Assembly: GCF_001955715.1 (NCBI RefSeq)
Contig: NZ_CP019239.1
Location: forward strand, 682,001-746,000
Length of the DNA: 64,000 nt
Direction: 5' to 3'
Origin: Rhodoferax saidenbachensis
GTDB taxonomy: Bacteria; Pseudomonadota; Gammaproteobacteria; Burkholderiales; Burkholderiaceae_C
In this document: piece after piece, positions 17,465 to 26,519 of the stretch
Layout: every line of letters starts with the position of its first letter
Numbering within the stretch: the stretch's first letter is position 1
Notes under the pieces: model-generated
Told to the model about the DNA's origin: nothing
Seen by the model: the letters and a program-made list of their open reading frames with translations, nothing else
The model's database searches: none
Translations under genes and position numbers: made by a program

Positions 17465-17630
17465 CTTGCCGCCATGTGAAAAGACCTTTAAGGGTTAGAC
17501 CTTAATTCGTCAGGGGTCAGTCAGTTTGGCGCAAGCCCATGTTGGTTTCGCGTCAGAGCAGGGTCAGTGCGGGCTCCAAGAATAGAGCAAGCCTCCATGT
17601 CGGGGGCTGCATAAAATCTGGAGACACCAC

Positions 17631-19304
17631 ATGGCAACTGCAGCAGCCCCACGGCCGATGTCTGCGGAAGAGAAGAAAGTCATCTTCGCTTCCTCACTCG
17701 GTACGGTTTTTGAATGGTATGACTTCTACCTGTACGGCTCGTTAGCCGCCGTTATCGCCAAGCAATTCTTCGGCGGACTGGACCCAACATCGGCGTACAT
17801 TTTTGCGTTGCTGGCGTTTGCTGCGGGCTTCCTGGTGCGTCCTTTCGGCGCGCTGGTGTTTGGCCGTCTGGGTGACATGATCGGTCGCAAATACACCTTC
17901 CTGGTGACCATCCTGATCATGGGCTTGTCCACGTTTATCGTGGGTATCCTGCCCAACTACGCCACCATTGGTCTGGCTGCTCCCGTGATCCTGATTGCCC
18001 TGCGCATGCTGCAAGGCCTGGCGCTCGGTGGTGAGTACGGCGGTGCTGCAACCTACGTGGCAGAACACGCGCCCCACGGCAAGCGTGGTGCGTACACAGC
18101 CTGGATTCAGACCACGGCGACTTTGGGCCTGTTCCTGTCGCTGATCGTGATCCTGGTCACACGTGAACTGACCGGCGCAGACTTTGATGTCTGGGGCTGG
18201 CGCGTTCCTTTCCTGGTCTCCATCCTGTTGCTGGGCGTGTCGGTGTACATCCGTTTGAGCATGAACGAGTCGCCTGCCTTTGCCAAGATGAAGGCCGAAG
18301 GCAAAACCTCCAAGGCACCGTTGTCCGAATCCTTCGGTCAGTGGAAAAACCTGAAGATCGTGATTCTTGCGCTGGTCGGTTTGACCGCCGGCCAAGCCGT
18401 GGTCTGGTACACCGGTCAGTTCTATGCGCTGTTCTTCCTGACGTCTATCGCCAAGGTGGACGCCAAGACGGCCAATCTGCTGATTGCAGCGGCGCTGGTG
18501 ATCGGTACGCCGTTCTTCATCGTGTTCGGTTCGCTGTCTGACAAGATCGGCCGCAAGCCCATCATCATGGCAGGCTGCCTGCTGGCTGCGTTGACCTACT
18601 TCAAGGCATTCCCCATGCTGCTGGACTACGCCAATCCTGGCCTGGTTGCTGCGCAAAAGGCCGTGCCTGTGGTGGTCACTGCCGATCCTGCACACTGCTC
18701 CTTCCAAGGTAGCCCGATTGCACGTCCGATTGATTTCACCAGCTCTTGCGACATTGCCAAACGTACCCTGACAGAGAACTATGTTCCCTACCAGAACGTG
18801 GCAGCGCCTGCAGGCACCGAAGCCACCGTCAAGATCGGCGAAACGCTGATCCCATCGGTGACCGGTACGCTGAACGAAAAGCGTGACGCCTTCGCCCCCG
18901 ATAGCGCCAAAGCCATCGCCGAGTTCAAGAAGACGGTGGTGGATACGGCCAAGGCCGGTGGTCTGACCACCAAGGCTGACAACGCGTCCATGAACACCCC
19001 GATGGTGCTGGCGGTGCTGGTGTACCTGGTGATTCTGGTGACCATGGTGTACGGCCCGATTGCTGCCATGCTGGTGGAGATGTTCCCCACCCGCATTCGC
19101 TACACATCGATGAGCTTGCCGTACCACATTGGCAATGGCTGGTTTGGCGGCTTGCTGCCAACCACCGCCTTTGCCATGGTGGCCGCGACCGGAGACATCT
19201 TCTATGGCCTGTGGTACCCCGTCATCGTGGCGGCCGGTACCTTTGTCATCGGCATGATCTTCGTCCGTGAGACCAAAGACGTGGACATCTACGCCAACGA
19301 CTGA
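17631..19304 (+). CDS. MHS-family MFS transporter with enlarged periplasmic loop
   Basis: Major facilitator of the metabolite:H+ symporter type, 557 residues against about 430-450 for ordinary members. It begins with SSLGTVFEWYDFYLYGSLA and carries GRLGDMIGRKYTF between helices 2 and 3, ALGGEYGGAATYVAEHAP, and the repeat motif GSLSDKIGRKP between helices 8 and 9. About 120 residues (roughly 330-450) are inserted after helix 9 on the periplasmic side, with two Cys (near 354 and 373) that could form a disulfide. The substrate is likely a carboxylate or betaine-type compound, not decidable here. A CTGGAG ribosome binding site precedes the ATG and two terminators follow the stop. Confidence 0.9.
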   Translation: MATAAAPRPMSAEEKKVIFASSLGTVFEWYDFYLYGSLAAVIAKQFFGGLDPTSAYIFALLAFAAGFLVRPFGALVFGRLGDMIGRKYTFLVTILIMGLSTFIVGILPNYATIGLAAPVILIALRMLQGLALGGEYGGAATYVAEHAPHGKRGAYTAWIQTTATLGLFLSLIVILVTRELTGADFDVWGWRVPFLVSILLLGVSVYIRLSMNESPAFAKMKAEGKTSKAPLSESFGQWKNLKIVILALVGLTAGQAVVWYTGQFYALFFLTSIAKVDAKTANLLIAAALVIGTPFFIVFGSLSDKIGRKPIIMAGCLLAALTYFKAFPMLLDYANPGLVAAQKAVPVVVTADPAHCSFQGSPIARPIDFTSSCDIAKRTLTENYVPYQNVAAPAGTEATVKIGETLIPSVTGTLNEKRDAFAPDSAKAIAEFKKTVVDTAKAGGLTTKADNASMNTPMVLAVLVYLVILVTMVYGPIAAMLVEMFPTRIRYTSMSLPYHIGNGWFGGLLPTTAFAMVAATGDIFYGLWYPVIVAAGTFVIGMIFVRETKDVDIYAND

Positions 19305-19328
19305 ATGTTGCGCAACTAGTGAGTTAAC

Positions 19329-19356
19329 GCCCCAGCCCTTGCGGTTGGGGCTTTTT
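19329..19356 (+). terminator. Rho-independent terminator 1 after the MHS transporter
   Basis: Stem GCCCCAGCC with loop CTTGC pairs with GGTTGGGGC (one G-T pair) and is followed by TTTTT. It lies 24 bases after the transporter stop. Confidence 0.9.
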
Positions 19357-19357
19357 C

Positions 19358-19383
19358 AGGCCCTCCTTGTGGGGGCCTTTTTA
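19358..19383 (+). terminator. Rho-independent terminator 2, in tandem
   Basis: Stem AGGCCCTCC with loop TTGT pairs with GGGGGCCT and is followed by TTTTTATT. It begins one base after the first terminator; the pair closes the transporter transcript. Confidence 0.88.
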
Positions 19384-19397
19384 TTGAAAGAAATGGT

Positions 19398-19547
19398 ATG
19401 TGGAAAATTGCAGTTGGTTTTATCGCCTTCGCGGCGCTAGGCTTGTACATCCTGAGTCGTGGCGGCGAGATTGATATGGGTGGTGAAAAACACGGGATCG
19501 ATACCTCCCACGCCCCCGCAGTCGCCGCCAGCGCACCCAAACAGTGA
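19398..19547 (+). CDS. Small single-pass membrane protein (49 residues)
   Basis: Short open frame beginning MWKIAVGFIAFAALGLYILS, a clear hydrophobic membrane segment, followed by a polar tail with RGGEIDMGGEKHGID and a low-complexity Ala/Pro end. GAAAG before the ATG is a modest ribosome binding site. It starts only 14 bases after the second terminator, so it needs its own promoter or read-through. From memory, small proteins with the MWK...GGxxDMxGEKH pattern recur in related betaproteobacteria; no function is known. The stop is the TGA at 19545-19547. Confidence 0.65.
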   Translation: MWKIAVGFIAFAALGLYILSRGGEIDMGGEKHGIDTSHAPAVAASAPKQ

Positions 19548-19623
19548 CATACGGGCCACAGGTGCCCTGCAAATGCTGGTAAACGCGATAGGCATGGGCA
19601 CTGAGGGGCCCTAGAATGTCCGC

Positions 19624-20091
19624 ATGAAATTCATAAAAACGGAGGCAGGCCAGCAGGCGTTCAAGGCGCGTTCGCCGCTTTTTTCGGCCCGGCAACGGTC
19701 CGCCTTCATTTTGGTGGACGGTACAAAAACAGTAGACCAGGTGCTTGCCGCCACATCCGGCCTGGGCGTTACCCAAGTCGATCTGGACCATTTGGTGGAG
19801 CAGGGCTTTTTGAGTGTGCTCGCTGAACCGGTGGCCGCCACCCAGCCCGGCGCGCTGGCGCCTGTGATCGCAGACGAACCACCCAGCAACCGTACGCCCC
19901 AGGAACGTTACTTTGATGCCAAGCCCCTGGCAACCCAGCTCACCGCCAGCATGGGGTTGCGCGGTTTCATGCTGAATTTGTCGGTCGAGTCTGCCGCCGG
20001 GTACGACGACCTGCTCATCCTGTTCCCCAAGATCCAGGACGCCTTGGGCAGCAAAGCCTGCCGGGAATTGGAACGCGCGCTGAAGGGCTAA
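19624..20091 (+). CDS. Hypothetical protein
   Basis: Cytosolic-looking protein of 155 residues that I do not recognise as a characterised family. The first half (ARSPLFSARQRSAFILVDG, VDQVLAATSGLGVTQVDLDHLVEQGFL) has the look of a small winged-helix or helix-turn-helix-like module. A Pro/Ala linker follows, then a helical C-terminal half (LTASMGLRGFMLNLSVESA). No signal peptide or membrane segment is present. It stands alone between the small membrane protein and uvrA. Confidence 0.7.
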   Translation: MKFIKTEAGQQAFKARSPLFSARQRSAFILVDGTKTVDQVLAATSGLGVTQVDLDHLVEQGFLSVLAEPVAATQPGALAPVIADEPPSNRTPQERYFDAKPLATQLTASMGLRGFMLNLSVESAAGYDDLLILFPKIQDALGSKACRELERALKG

Positions 20092-20214
20092 CCCCTACGC
20101 TCCGGTGCCCTGCGTAAAGCTTGGGGCGACACAATGCAAAATTGCCCTTGCACACAGACGTGGTCATTGTGGAGTGCCTAGAATGTCTCTCCCCCTCACA
20201 GAGAGCATCAACTT

Positions 20215-23200
20215 ATGTCCCAGGGCACCATCCGCATTCGCGGGGCGCGTCAGCACAATCTCAAGAACCTTGACCTGGACATTCGCACCGGCGAACTGAC
20301 AGTGGTGACCGGTCCCAGCGGCTCGGGCAAGTCCAGTCTGGTGTTCGACACGCTATACGCCGAAGGCCAGCGGCGCTACGTGGAAACCTTCTCAGCCTAT
20401 GCGCGCCAGTTTCTGGACCGCATGGACAAACCGGCGGTCGACAAGGTGGAGGGCGTACCACCCGCGATTGCCATCGACCAGACCAACCCGGTCCGTTCCA
20501 GCCGCTCCACCGTGGGCACGATGACGGAGCTCAACGACCATTTGAAACTGCTGTTCTCGCGCGCTGGCAGCCTGTTTGACAAGCAAACCGCATTGCCAGT
20601 GCAACACGACACGCCCGAGACGATTTATACGGAGCTGGTGCGCAGGGCTGCGGCTGAGAACGATCCCCGCGTGATATTGACGTTTCCGGTGGAGTTGCCT
20701 GCCGACACGTCTGCCGAAGAGGTCACCCAATGGCTCAGCGCCAGTGGCTTCACCCGCATCCACGCCGAACGCGAAGTCGAGGTGGCTTCCGATGCGCCGC
20801 CCGACGCAGGCAAAGCTGCGGCAAAGAAAACCAAAGCGAAAGCGGACGCGGCCACCAAAGCTGCGGCCTCGACTCGCAAGGTGCTGGATGTGGTCGCCGA
20901 CCGCTTTCGCATCGCCGGTGCGGAAAAGGCCCGCGTGCTCGACGCGATTGAGTTGGCCCTGAAGCGCGGCAGCGGTCGCCTCAATGTTTATGTGATGCCT
21001 GACGCGACGAACGAACCCGTTCGGCCTGAGCCTGTCGAAGGCAGCGTTTCGACAAGCTCAACGCGAACGGGGGGCGCGCTGTGGCGTTTCTCCACCGGCC
21101 TGCACTGCCCGCAAAGCGATCTGCGCTACACCGATCCCATCGCGTCGATGTTCTCGTTCAACTCCGCAGTCGGCGCCTGCGAAGCCTGCCGCGGCTTTGG
21201 CCGTGTGGTCGGCGTGGACTACGGCCTGGTCATCCCCAACGACAAGCTCACGCTGCGTGCGGGTGCTGTGAAGCCGATGCAGACGCCCGCATGGCAGGAG
21301 TGCCAGGACGACCTGATGCGCCACGCCGAGGCAGCAGGTATTCCGCGCGACACACCCTGGTACAAGCTGACCGAGGAACAGAAGAATTGGGTCTACAAGG
21401 GCTCGCCCAACTGGAACGGCAAATGGAACCAGCACTGGTTTGGCGTGGATCGTTTCTTTGAGTACCTGGAGTCCAAGGCCTACAAGATGCACATTCGTGT
21501 GCTGCTGTCCAAGTACCGCAGCTACACGCCGTGTGGCACCTGCGGCGGCGCGCGATTGAAGACCGAGAGCTTGTTGTGGCGCATTGGTACTAAGGAGCAA
21601 GCTGATGCAGTGCTCGCGCCTTCCAAACGTTTCATGCCGCAAGGCGTGCAGTGGACGCGCGAGCAACTGGAGGCTCTGCCGGGCCTGTGTCTGCACGACA
21701 TGATGCTGATGCCTCTCGACAAACTGCGGCGTTTCTTCGATTCGCTACAAGTGGGGCTGAACGTATCCGAAGGCTCGGAGGCAGATGCCAAAACCCTCAA
21801 GCTGCTGTTCGAAGAAGTTTGCACGCGTCTGAAGTACCTGTGCGACGTCGGTATTGGCTACCTGACGCTGGACCGCCAGAGCCGCACGCTGAGCGGCGGC
21901 GAAGTGCAACGCATCAACCTGACGACCGCGCTGGGCACTTCGCTGGTCAACACCCTGTTTGTGCTGGACGAACCCAGCATCGGTCTGCACCCACGCGATA
22001 TGCACCGCATCATTGTGGCGATGCAACGCCTGCGCGATGCGGGCAATACACTGGTTGTCGTGGAGCATGACCCGGCCGTGATGCTGGCGGCGGACCGCAT
22101 GATCGATATGGGGCCGGGACCTGGCGAAAAGGGTGGGCAGATCGTGTTTGACGGCACGACGGACGATCTCAAAACTTCCGACACCATGACGGGTGCTTAC
22201 CTCGGTGGGCGCAAGCAGGTCGGTATGGGCTTCAAGCGCATGGTCGCCGCCAATACGCCGCGGCTGGTGCTGGAAGGTGCGACCGAACACAACCTGAAAA
22301 ACGTGACGGTAGAGATTCCGCTGCAGCGCCTGGTGTGCGTGACCGGCGTGTCCGGCTCTGGCAAGTCCACCTTGATTCAGGATGTGCTGGCCCCCGCGCT
22401 GTTGCGCCACTTTGGCAAAGCAACAGAGACGCCCGGTGCACACGCACGCCTGCTGGGTGCGGAACAGATCAGCGAAGTGGTGTTTGTCGACCAGTCGCCG
22501 ATTGGCAAGACGGCGCGCTCCAACCCGGTCAGTTATGTGGGTGCGTGGGACGCGATCCGCGAGCTGTTTGCCGGCGCCGCATTGGCGCGTGAACGCAGTT
22601 ACACAGCCAGCAAGTTCAGTTTCAACAGCGGCGATGGCCGTTGCGCGCTGTGCGGCGGCTCGGGCTTTGAGCATGTGGAGATGCAGTTTTTGAGCGACGT
22701 GTATCTGCGTTGCGCGGATTGCGACGGCAAACGATACCGGCCCGAGATTCTGGAAGTCACGATTGAACGCAAGGGTCGCAACGTCAATGTGGCTGATGTG
22801 CTGGATTTGACGGTCAGCGAAGCAGCTGATTTGTTCAGCGCTGATCGTGATGTGATCCGCGTGTTGCAGCCCATCGTCGATGTGGGGCTGGAGTATGTGA
22901 AGCTGGGCCAACCAGTGCCCACGCTATCAGGCGGCGAGGCGCAGCGCCTCAAGCTCGCAGGCTTTCTGGCCGAGGCGGCCAAGGGCAAGAGCGCAAGTGC
23001 CCAGTTCCTGGCGAAGCGCGGTTCGCTGTTTATGCTGGACGAGCCGACTACCGGCTTGCACTTTGATGACATTGCCAAGCTGATGCGCGCGTTGCGCAAG
23101 CTGCTGGACGCGGGGCATTCGCTGGTGGTGATTGAACACAACCTGGATGTGATTCGTGCTTCAGACTGGTTGATTGACCTCGGGCCCGAAGGCGGTGATG

Positions 23201-26200
23201 CGGGCGGTGAGGTGGTGGCTTTCGGGACGCCGGAAGATGTGATGTTGCATGCGACGTCGCATACCGGGCAGGCACTGCGCGACTATGCGGCGGCTATGGG
23301 GGTAGTGCATGAGGTTTCCGAGCCTTCTGCGAAATACCTTGCGCTCGCTGCTGCGGACGGACTTACGCCGGGCGCCTCATATGGCAAGCCGAAATCGTTG
23401 CCCGGCGCAAGCCCATCCGCAGCGGGCGGTGGTGTGGGTGACGCTTCCAACTCCATTCGCATCGTGAATGCGAAGGAGCACAACTTGAAGTCCTTGTCAG
23501 TGGACATTCCACGGGGCAAGTTCAGTGTGGTGACGGGTGTGTCTGGTTCTGGAAAATCGACTCTGGCTTTTGACATTCTGTTTAATGAAGGACAGCGGCG
23601 TTATCTGGAATCGCTCAACGCGTATGCACGCTCCATCGTCCAACCGGCAGGGCGGCCCGAGGTGGATGCGGTGTATGGCATTCCGCCTACCGTCGCGATC
23701 GAACAGCGCCTGTCGCGCGGCGGGCGCAAGTCCACCGTAGGCACGACGACTGAGGTGTGGCATTTCTTGCGGCTGCTCTACGTCAAGCTCGGTACGCAGC
23801 ATTGTGTGAACGACGGCGCGGCGGTGGCGCCGCAGACGGCGGACAGCATTGCAGCGCAGTTGCTCAAGACCTATCGCGGGCAGCACATCGGTTTGCTCGC
23901 GCCGCTGGTGTCGGGTCGCAAGGGCGTGTACACCGAGCTGGCGGACTGGGCGCGACCGCGTGGCTTCACGCACTTGCGCGTGGATGGCAACTTCCTGCCA
24001 ACCACGGGCTTTCCGCGCATTGATCGGTTCAAGGAGCACAACATCGAGCTGCCCGTAGCGAGCCTGGATGTCAGCCCGGCGCGTGAGGCCGAGCTGCGCA
24101 ATGCGCTGGCGCAAGCACTGACGCATGGCAAGGGCGTAGTGCATGTGCTCTCGGGCATGGACGGTTTGCGCGAAGCCATGCTGGCGGGCAACCCGGCGGC
24201 GGGTATTGGCAATGTGCAGGTGTTCTCCACCAAACGTGCCTGCCCGATCTGCTCGACGTCCTATGCCGAGCTAGACCCGCGCCTGTTCTCGTACAACAGC
24301 AAACACGGTTGGTGCCCGGACTGCGTAGGCACCGGTGTCGCGTTGACCAAAGACCAGCGCAAGGTGTTTGACGATTCGGTGAAGGACGATGACAACAAGG
24401 GCCGCGAGCAGACGTTTGCGGAGGCCGACATCGAAGACCTGCATGACGCAACATGCCCCACGTGCCAGGGCACGCGGCTGAACGCAACAGCGCGCGCGGT
24501 GCGTTTCGGTTTTCAGCTGGCGAGTGAAGCCACCGTAGACGTGGATGCAACCGCCGCAGTGGATGGCATTGCCATCACGACGTTAGCTCGCCTGAGTGTG
24601 ACTGACATTCGCAAATGGGTTGAAACTTTGCAAGCCCTGGGCCGGTTGAGCCAACGGGAAAACGATATCGCCCGCGATTTGATTCCCGAGATCAGGAGTC
24701 GCCTGGAGTTTCTGGAAGAAGTGGGGCTGGGCTACCTCACGCTGGACCGGGGCGCACCCACGCTGTCCGGTGGCGAGGCGCAGCGTATCCGTCTGGCCGC
24801 ACAACTCGGTAGCAATCTGCAAGGCGTGTGTTACGTGCTGGACGAGCCTACGATTGGCCTGCATGCGCGCGACAACAAGATTCTGTTGGGCGCTTTGCAG
24901 TCTTTGAGTGACAAGGGCAATACGCTGGTCGTGGTGGAGCACGACGAAGACACGATTCGCCATGCGGACCACATCATTGACATTGGGCCTAGCGCGGGCA
25001 AACGCGGTGGACGGCTGGTGGCGCAGGGCTCAGTTGCAGATGTGCAGAACGCTGCCGATTCGCAGACCGGGCGTTACCTGTTGCATGCGATGAAGCACCC
25101 CTTGGCAGTGCGCCGATGGGCAGAGTCGTTTGACGCCTCTTCTGCGCGCAGCGCAGCAGAGGCCGGCTCCACCCCCGTTGGCGTAGCCAAGCCCGTGAAG
25201 AAGCTCACCGGAAAAGCCGCCAAGGCTGCGGTAGTTGCCGCCAATGCGGCCATGAGTGCGGCAGCCAACGCGGAACTTGTTGACCAGGCACGTATTGCTG
25301 CTGAATATGCGGCGCTGGCCGACCGCTCGTTGTCCAAGACTTCTGTGTCTGCCGAGCTTCCCGCTGCAGTGGCAGAAAAGATCGACTGGCTGACCGTCAC
25401 AGGCGCCAACCTGCATAACTTGCAAAACGTCACAGCCCATGTGCCACTCAAACGCTTGGTGGCCATCACCGGTGTTTCCGGTTCGGGCAAGTCCACATTG
25501 GCGCGCGACGTATTGTTGGCCAACGTGCAAACCGCCGTGCAAAAACGCAGCACCAAGGCTGGTCGCGATGCCTTGGATGCGGGCGAAAAAATCCAGTGGA
25601 TGGGCTGCGAGGGTGTAAGCGGTTTTGAGACGGTAGACCGCGTGCTGGAAGTGGACCAGACGCCCATCGGCAAAACTCCACGCTCCTGCCCCGCGACCTA
25701 CATCGGTTTCTGGGACACCATCCGCAAACTCTTTGCCGACACACTGGAAGCCAAGGCGCGTGGTTACGCGGCTAACCGTTTCAGCTTCAACACCGGTGAA
25801 GGCCGCTGCCCGGGTTGCGAAGGACAGGGCATTCGCACCATTGGCATGAGCTTCTTGCCGGATGTGAAGGTGCTGTGTGAAACCTGCAAGGGCGCCCGCT
25901 TCAACCCCGAGACGCAGGCCGTCACCTGGCGCGGTAAGAACATTGGTGATGTGCTGCAAATGGAAGTCGACGAGGCGGTCGACTTCTTCGCTGCCATGCC
26001 CGTCATCGCGCACCCGCTGCAACTCCTCAAGGATGTGGGCCTGGGCTACCTCACGCTGGGCCAGCCGTCACCGACGTTGTCCGGTGGCGAGGCGCAGCGT
26101 ATCAAGCTGGTGACCGAGCTCTCCAAGGTGCGCGACGACATTGGCAAGCGCGGCCAGAAGGCGCCGCACACGCTGTATGTGCTGGACGAGCCGACCGTGG

Positions 26201-26442
26201 GCCTGCACATGGCCGATGTGGAAAAACTCATCCATGTGCTGCACCGCCTGGTCAACGCGGGCCACAGCGTGGTCGTCATTGAGCATGACCTCGATGTGAT
26301 CGCTGAAGCCGACTGGGTGCTGGATTTGGGCCCCGAAGGTGGCAACGGCGGCGGCCGTGTGGTGGCTGCCACGACGCCCGAAGAGGTGGTGCGCCTGGGC
26401 ACACACACCGGCAAAGCGCTGGAGGCTGTGTTGGCACGCTGA
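20215..26442 (+). CDS. uvrA: Tandem (double-length) UvrA-type excinuclease subunit A
   Basis: A single 2075-residue frame made of two UvrA copies, about twice the usual 940-1000 residues. Four ABC ATPase modules are visible, with Walker A near residues 33-40, 712, 1108 and 1755 and signature LSGGE motifs near 559, 905, 1517 and 1955. In the first copy the first zinc module has CPQS in place of CxxC, then CEAC, so one ligand is lost. The other zinc modules (CALC/CADC, CPIC/CPDC, CPGC/CETC) are intact. The second copy keeps a recognisable UvrB-binding domain (LLAPLVSGRKGVYTELADWA). In the first copy that region is diverged, contains a Lys/Ala-rich insert (KAAAKKTKAKADAATKAAAS) and a translated palindromic repeat. 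UvrA normally finds bulky DNA lesions and loads UvrB. Whether this protein replaces canonical UvrA or acts beside one is unknown. Confidence 0.9.
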   Translation: MSQGTIRIRGARQHNLKNLDLDIRTGELTVVTGPSGSGKSSLVFDTLYAEGQRRYVETFSAYARQFLDRMDKPAVDKVEGVPPAIAIDQTNPVRSSRSTVGTMTELNDHLKLLFSRAGSLFDKQTALPVQHDTPETIYTELVRRAAAENDPRVILTFPVELPADTSAEEVTQWLSASGFTRIHAEREVEVASDAPPDAGKAAAKKTKAKADAATKAAASTRKVLDVVADRFRIAGAEKARVLDAIELALKRGSGRLNVYVMPDATNEPVRPEPVEGSVSTSSTRTGGALWRFSTGLHCPQSDLRYTDPIASMFSFNSAVGACEACRGFGRVVGVDYGLVIPNDKLTLRAGAVKPMQTPAWQECQDDLMRHAEAAGIPRDTPWYKLTEEQKNWVYKGSPNWNGKWNQHWFGVDRFFEYLESKAYKMHIRVLLSKYRSYTPCGTCGGARLKTESLLWRIGTKEQADAVLAPSKRFMPQGVQWTREQLEALPGLCLHDMMLMPLDKLRRFFDSLQVGLNVSEGSEADAKTLKLLFEEVCTRLKYLCDVGIGYLTLDRQSRTLSGGEVQRINLTTALGTSLVNTLFVLDEPSIGLHPRDMHRIIVAMQRLRDAGNTLVVVEHDPAVMLAADRMIDMGPGPGEKGGQIVFDGTTDDLKTSDTMTGAYLGGRKQVGMGFKRMVAANTPRLVLEGATEHNLKNVTVEIPLQRLVCVTGVSGSGKSTLIQDVLAPALLRHFGKATETPGAHARLLGAEQISEVVFVDQSPIGKTARSNPVSYVGAWDAIRELFAGAALARERSYTASKFSFNSGDGRCALCGGSGFEHVEMQFLSDVYLRCADCDGKRYRPEILEVTIERKGRNVNVADVLDLTVSEAADLFSADRDVIRVLQPIVDVGLEYVKLGQPVPTLSGGEAQRLKLAGFLAEAAKGKSASAQFLAKRGSLFMLDEPTTGLHFDDIAKLMRALRKLLDAGHSLVVIEHNLDVIRASDWLIDLGPEGGDAGGEVVAFGTPEDVMLHATSHTGQALRDYAAAMGVVHEVSEPSAKYLALAAADGLTPGASYGKPKSLPGASPSAAGGGVGDASNSIRIVNAKEHNLKSLSVDIPRGKFSVVTGVSGSGKSTLAFDILFNEGQRRYLESLNAYARSIVQPAGRPEVDAVYGIPPTVAIEQRLSRGGRKSTVGTTTEVWHFLRLLYVKLGTQHCVNDGAAVAPQTADSIAAQLLKTYRGQHIGLLAPLVSGRKGVYTELADWARPRGFTHLRVDGNFLPTTGFPRIDRFKEHNIELPVASLDVSPAREAELRNALAQALTHGKGVVHVLSGMDGLREAMLAGNPAAGIGNVQVFSTKRACPICSTSYAELDPRLFSYNSKHGWCPDCVGTGVALTKDQRKVFDDSVKDDDNKGREQTFAEADIEDLHDATCPTCQGTRLNATARAVRFGFQLASEATVDVDATAAVDGIAITTLARLSVTDIRKWVETLQALGRLSQRENDIARDLIPEIRSRLEFLEEVGLGYLTLDRGAPTLSGGEAQRIRLAAQLGSNLQGVCYVLDEPTIGLHARDNKILLGALQSLSDKGNTLVVVEHDEDTIRHADHIIDIGPSAGKRGGRLVAQGSVADVQNAADSQTGRYLLHAMKHPLAVRRWAESFDASSARSAAEAGSTPVGVAKPVKKLTGKAAKAAVVAANAAMSAAANAELVDQARIAAEYAALADRSLSKTSVSAELPAAVAEKIDWLTVTGANLHNLQNVTAHVPLKRLVAITGVSGSGKSTLARDVLLANVQTAVQKRSTKAGRDALDAGEKIQWMGCEGVSGFETVDRVLEVDQTPIGKTPRSCPATYIGFWDTIRKLFADTLEAKARGYAANRFSFNTGEGRCPGCEGQGIRTIGMSFLPDVKVLCETCKGARFNPETQAVTWRGKNIGDVLQMEVDEAVDFFAAMPVIAHPLQLLKDVGLGYLTLGQPSPTLSGGEAQRIKLVTELSKVRDDIGKRGQKAPHTLYVLDEPTVGLHMADVEKLIHVLHRLVNAGHSVVVIEHDLDVIAEADWVLDLGPEGGNGGGRVVAATTPEEVVRLGTHTGKALEAVLAR
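21016..21071. repeat. REP-like palindromic repeat translated inside uvrA
   Basis: Same family as 14008-14065. The left arm CCCGTTCGGCCTGAGCCTGT (then CGAAG) faces the right arm TTCGACAAGCTCAACGCGAA (then CGGG). It is read in frame as part of UvrA and gives the peptide VRPEPVEGSVSTSSTRTG at about residues 268-286, inside the degenerate first-copy UvrB-binding region. Confidence 0.88.
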
Positions 26443-26477
26443 CCCGCTTTTACGCTGGGCTTGCGTTTTTAAATATT

Positions 26478-26513
26478 ACCCGGATATAATTCGCTCATTA
26501 TTTTTATCCGGGT
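26478..26513. promoter_or_regulatory. Promoter with operator-like inverted repeat before DUF2239
   Basis: A TTGCGT at 26461-26466 and a perfect TATAAT at 26485-26490 with an 18-base spacer make a credible sigma-70 promoter. The inverted repeat ACCCGGATA (26478-26486) and TATCCGGGT (26505-26513) brackets the -10 element. Its right arm also forms the GGGT ribosome-binding region seven bases before the ATG. The layout suggests repressor control or an mRNA hairpin that masks translation. Confidence 0.7.
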
Positions 26514-26519
26514 GAATTT

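Noticed and set aside
17482..17505. Direct repeats AGACCTTTAA and AGACCTTAA upstream of the MHS transporter
   Set aside because: Short, imperfect, and far from the start; could be chance. No promoter geometry supports them.
17612..17617. TAAAAT as a -10 for the MHS transporter
   Set aside because: It lies only three bases before the Shine-Dalgarno, which would leave an impossibly short leader, and no -35 is present.
20092..20214. LexA (SOS) box before uvrA
   Set aside because: No CTGT-N8-ACAG or close variant found in the gap; only a weak TAGAAT at 20179 is visible.
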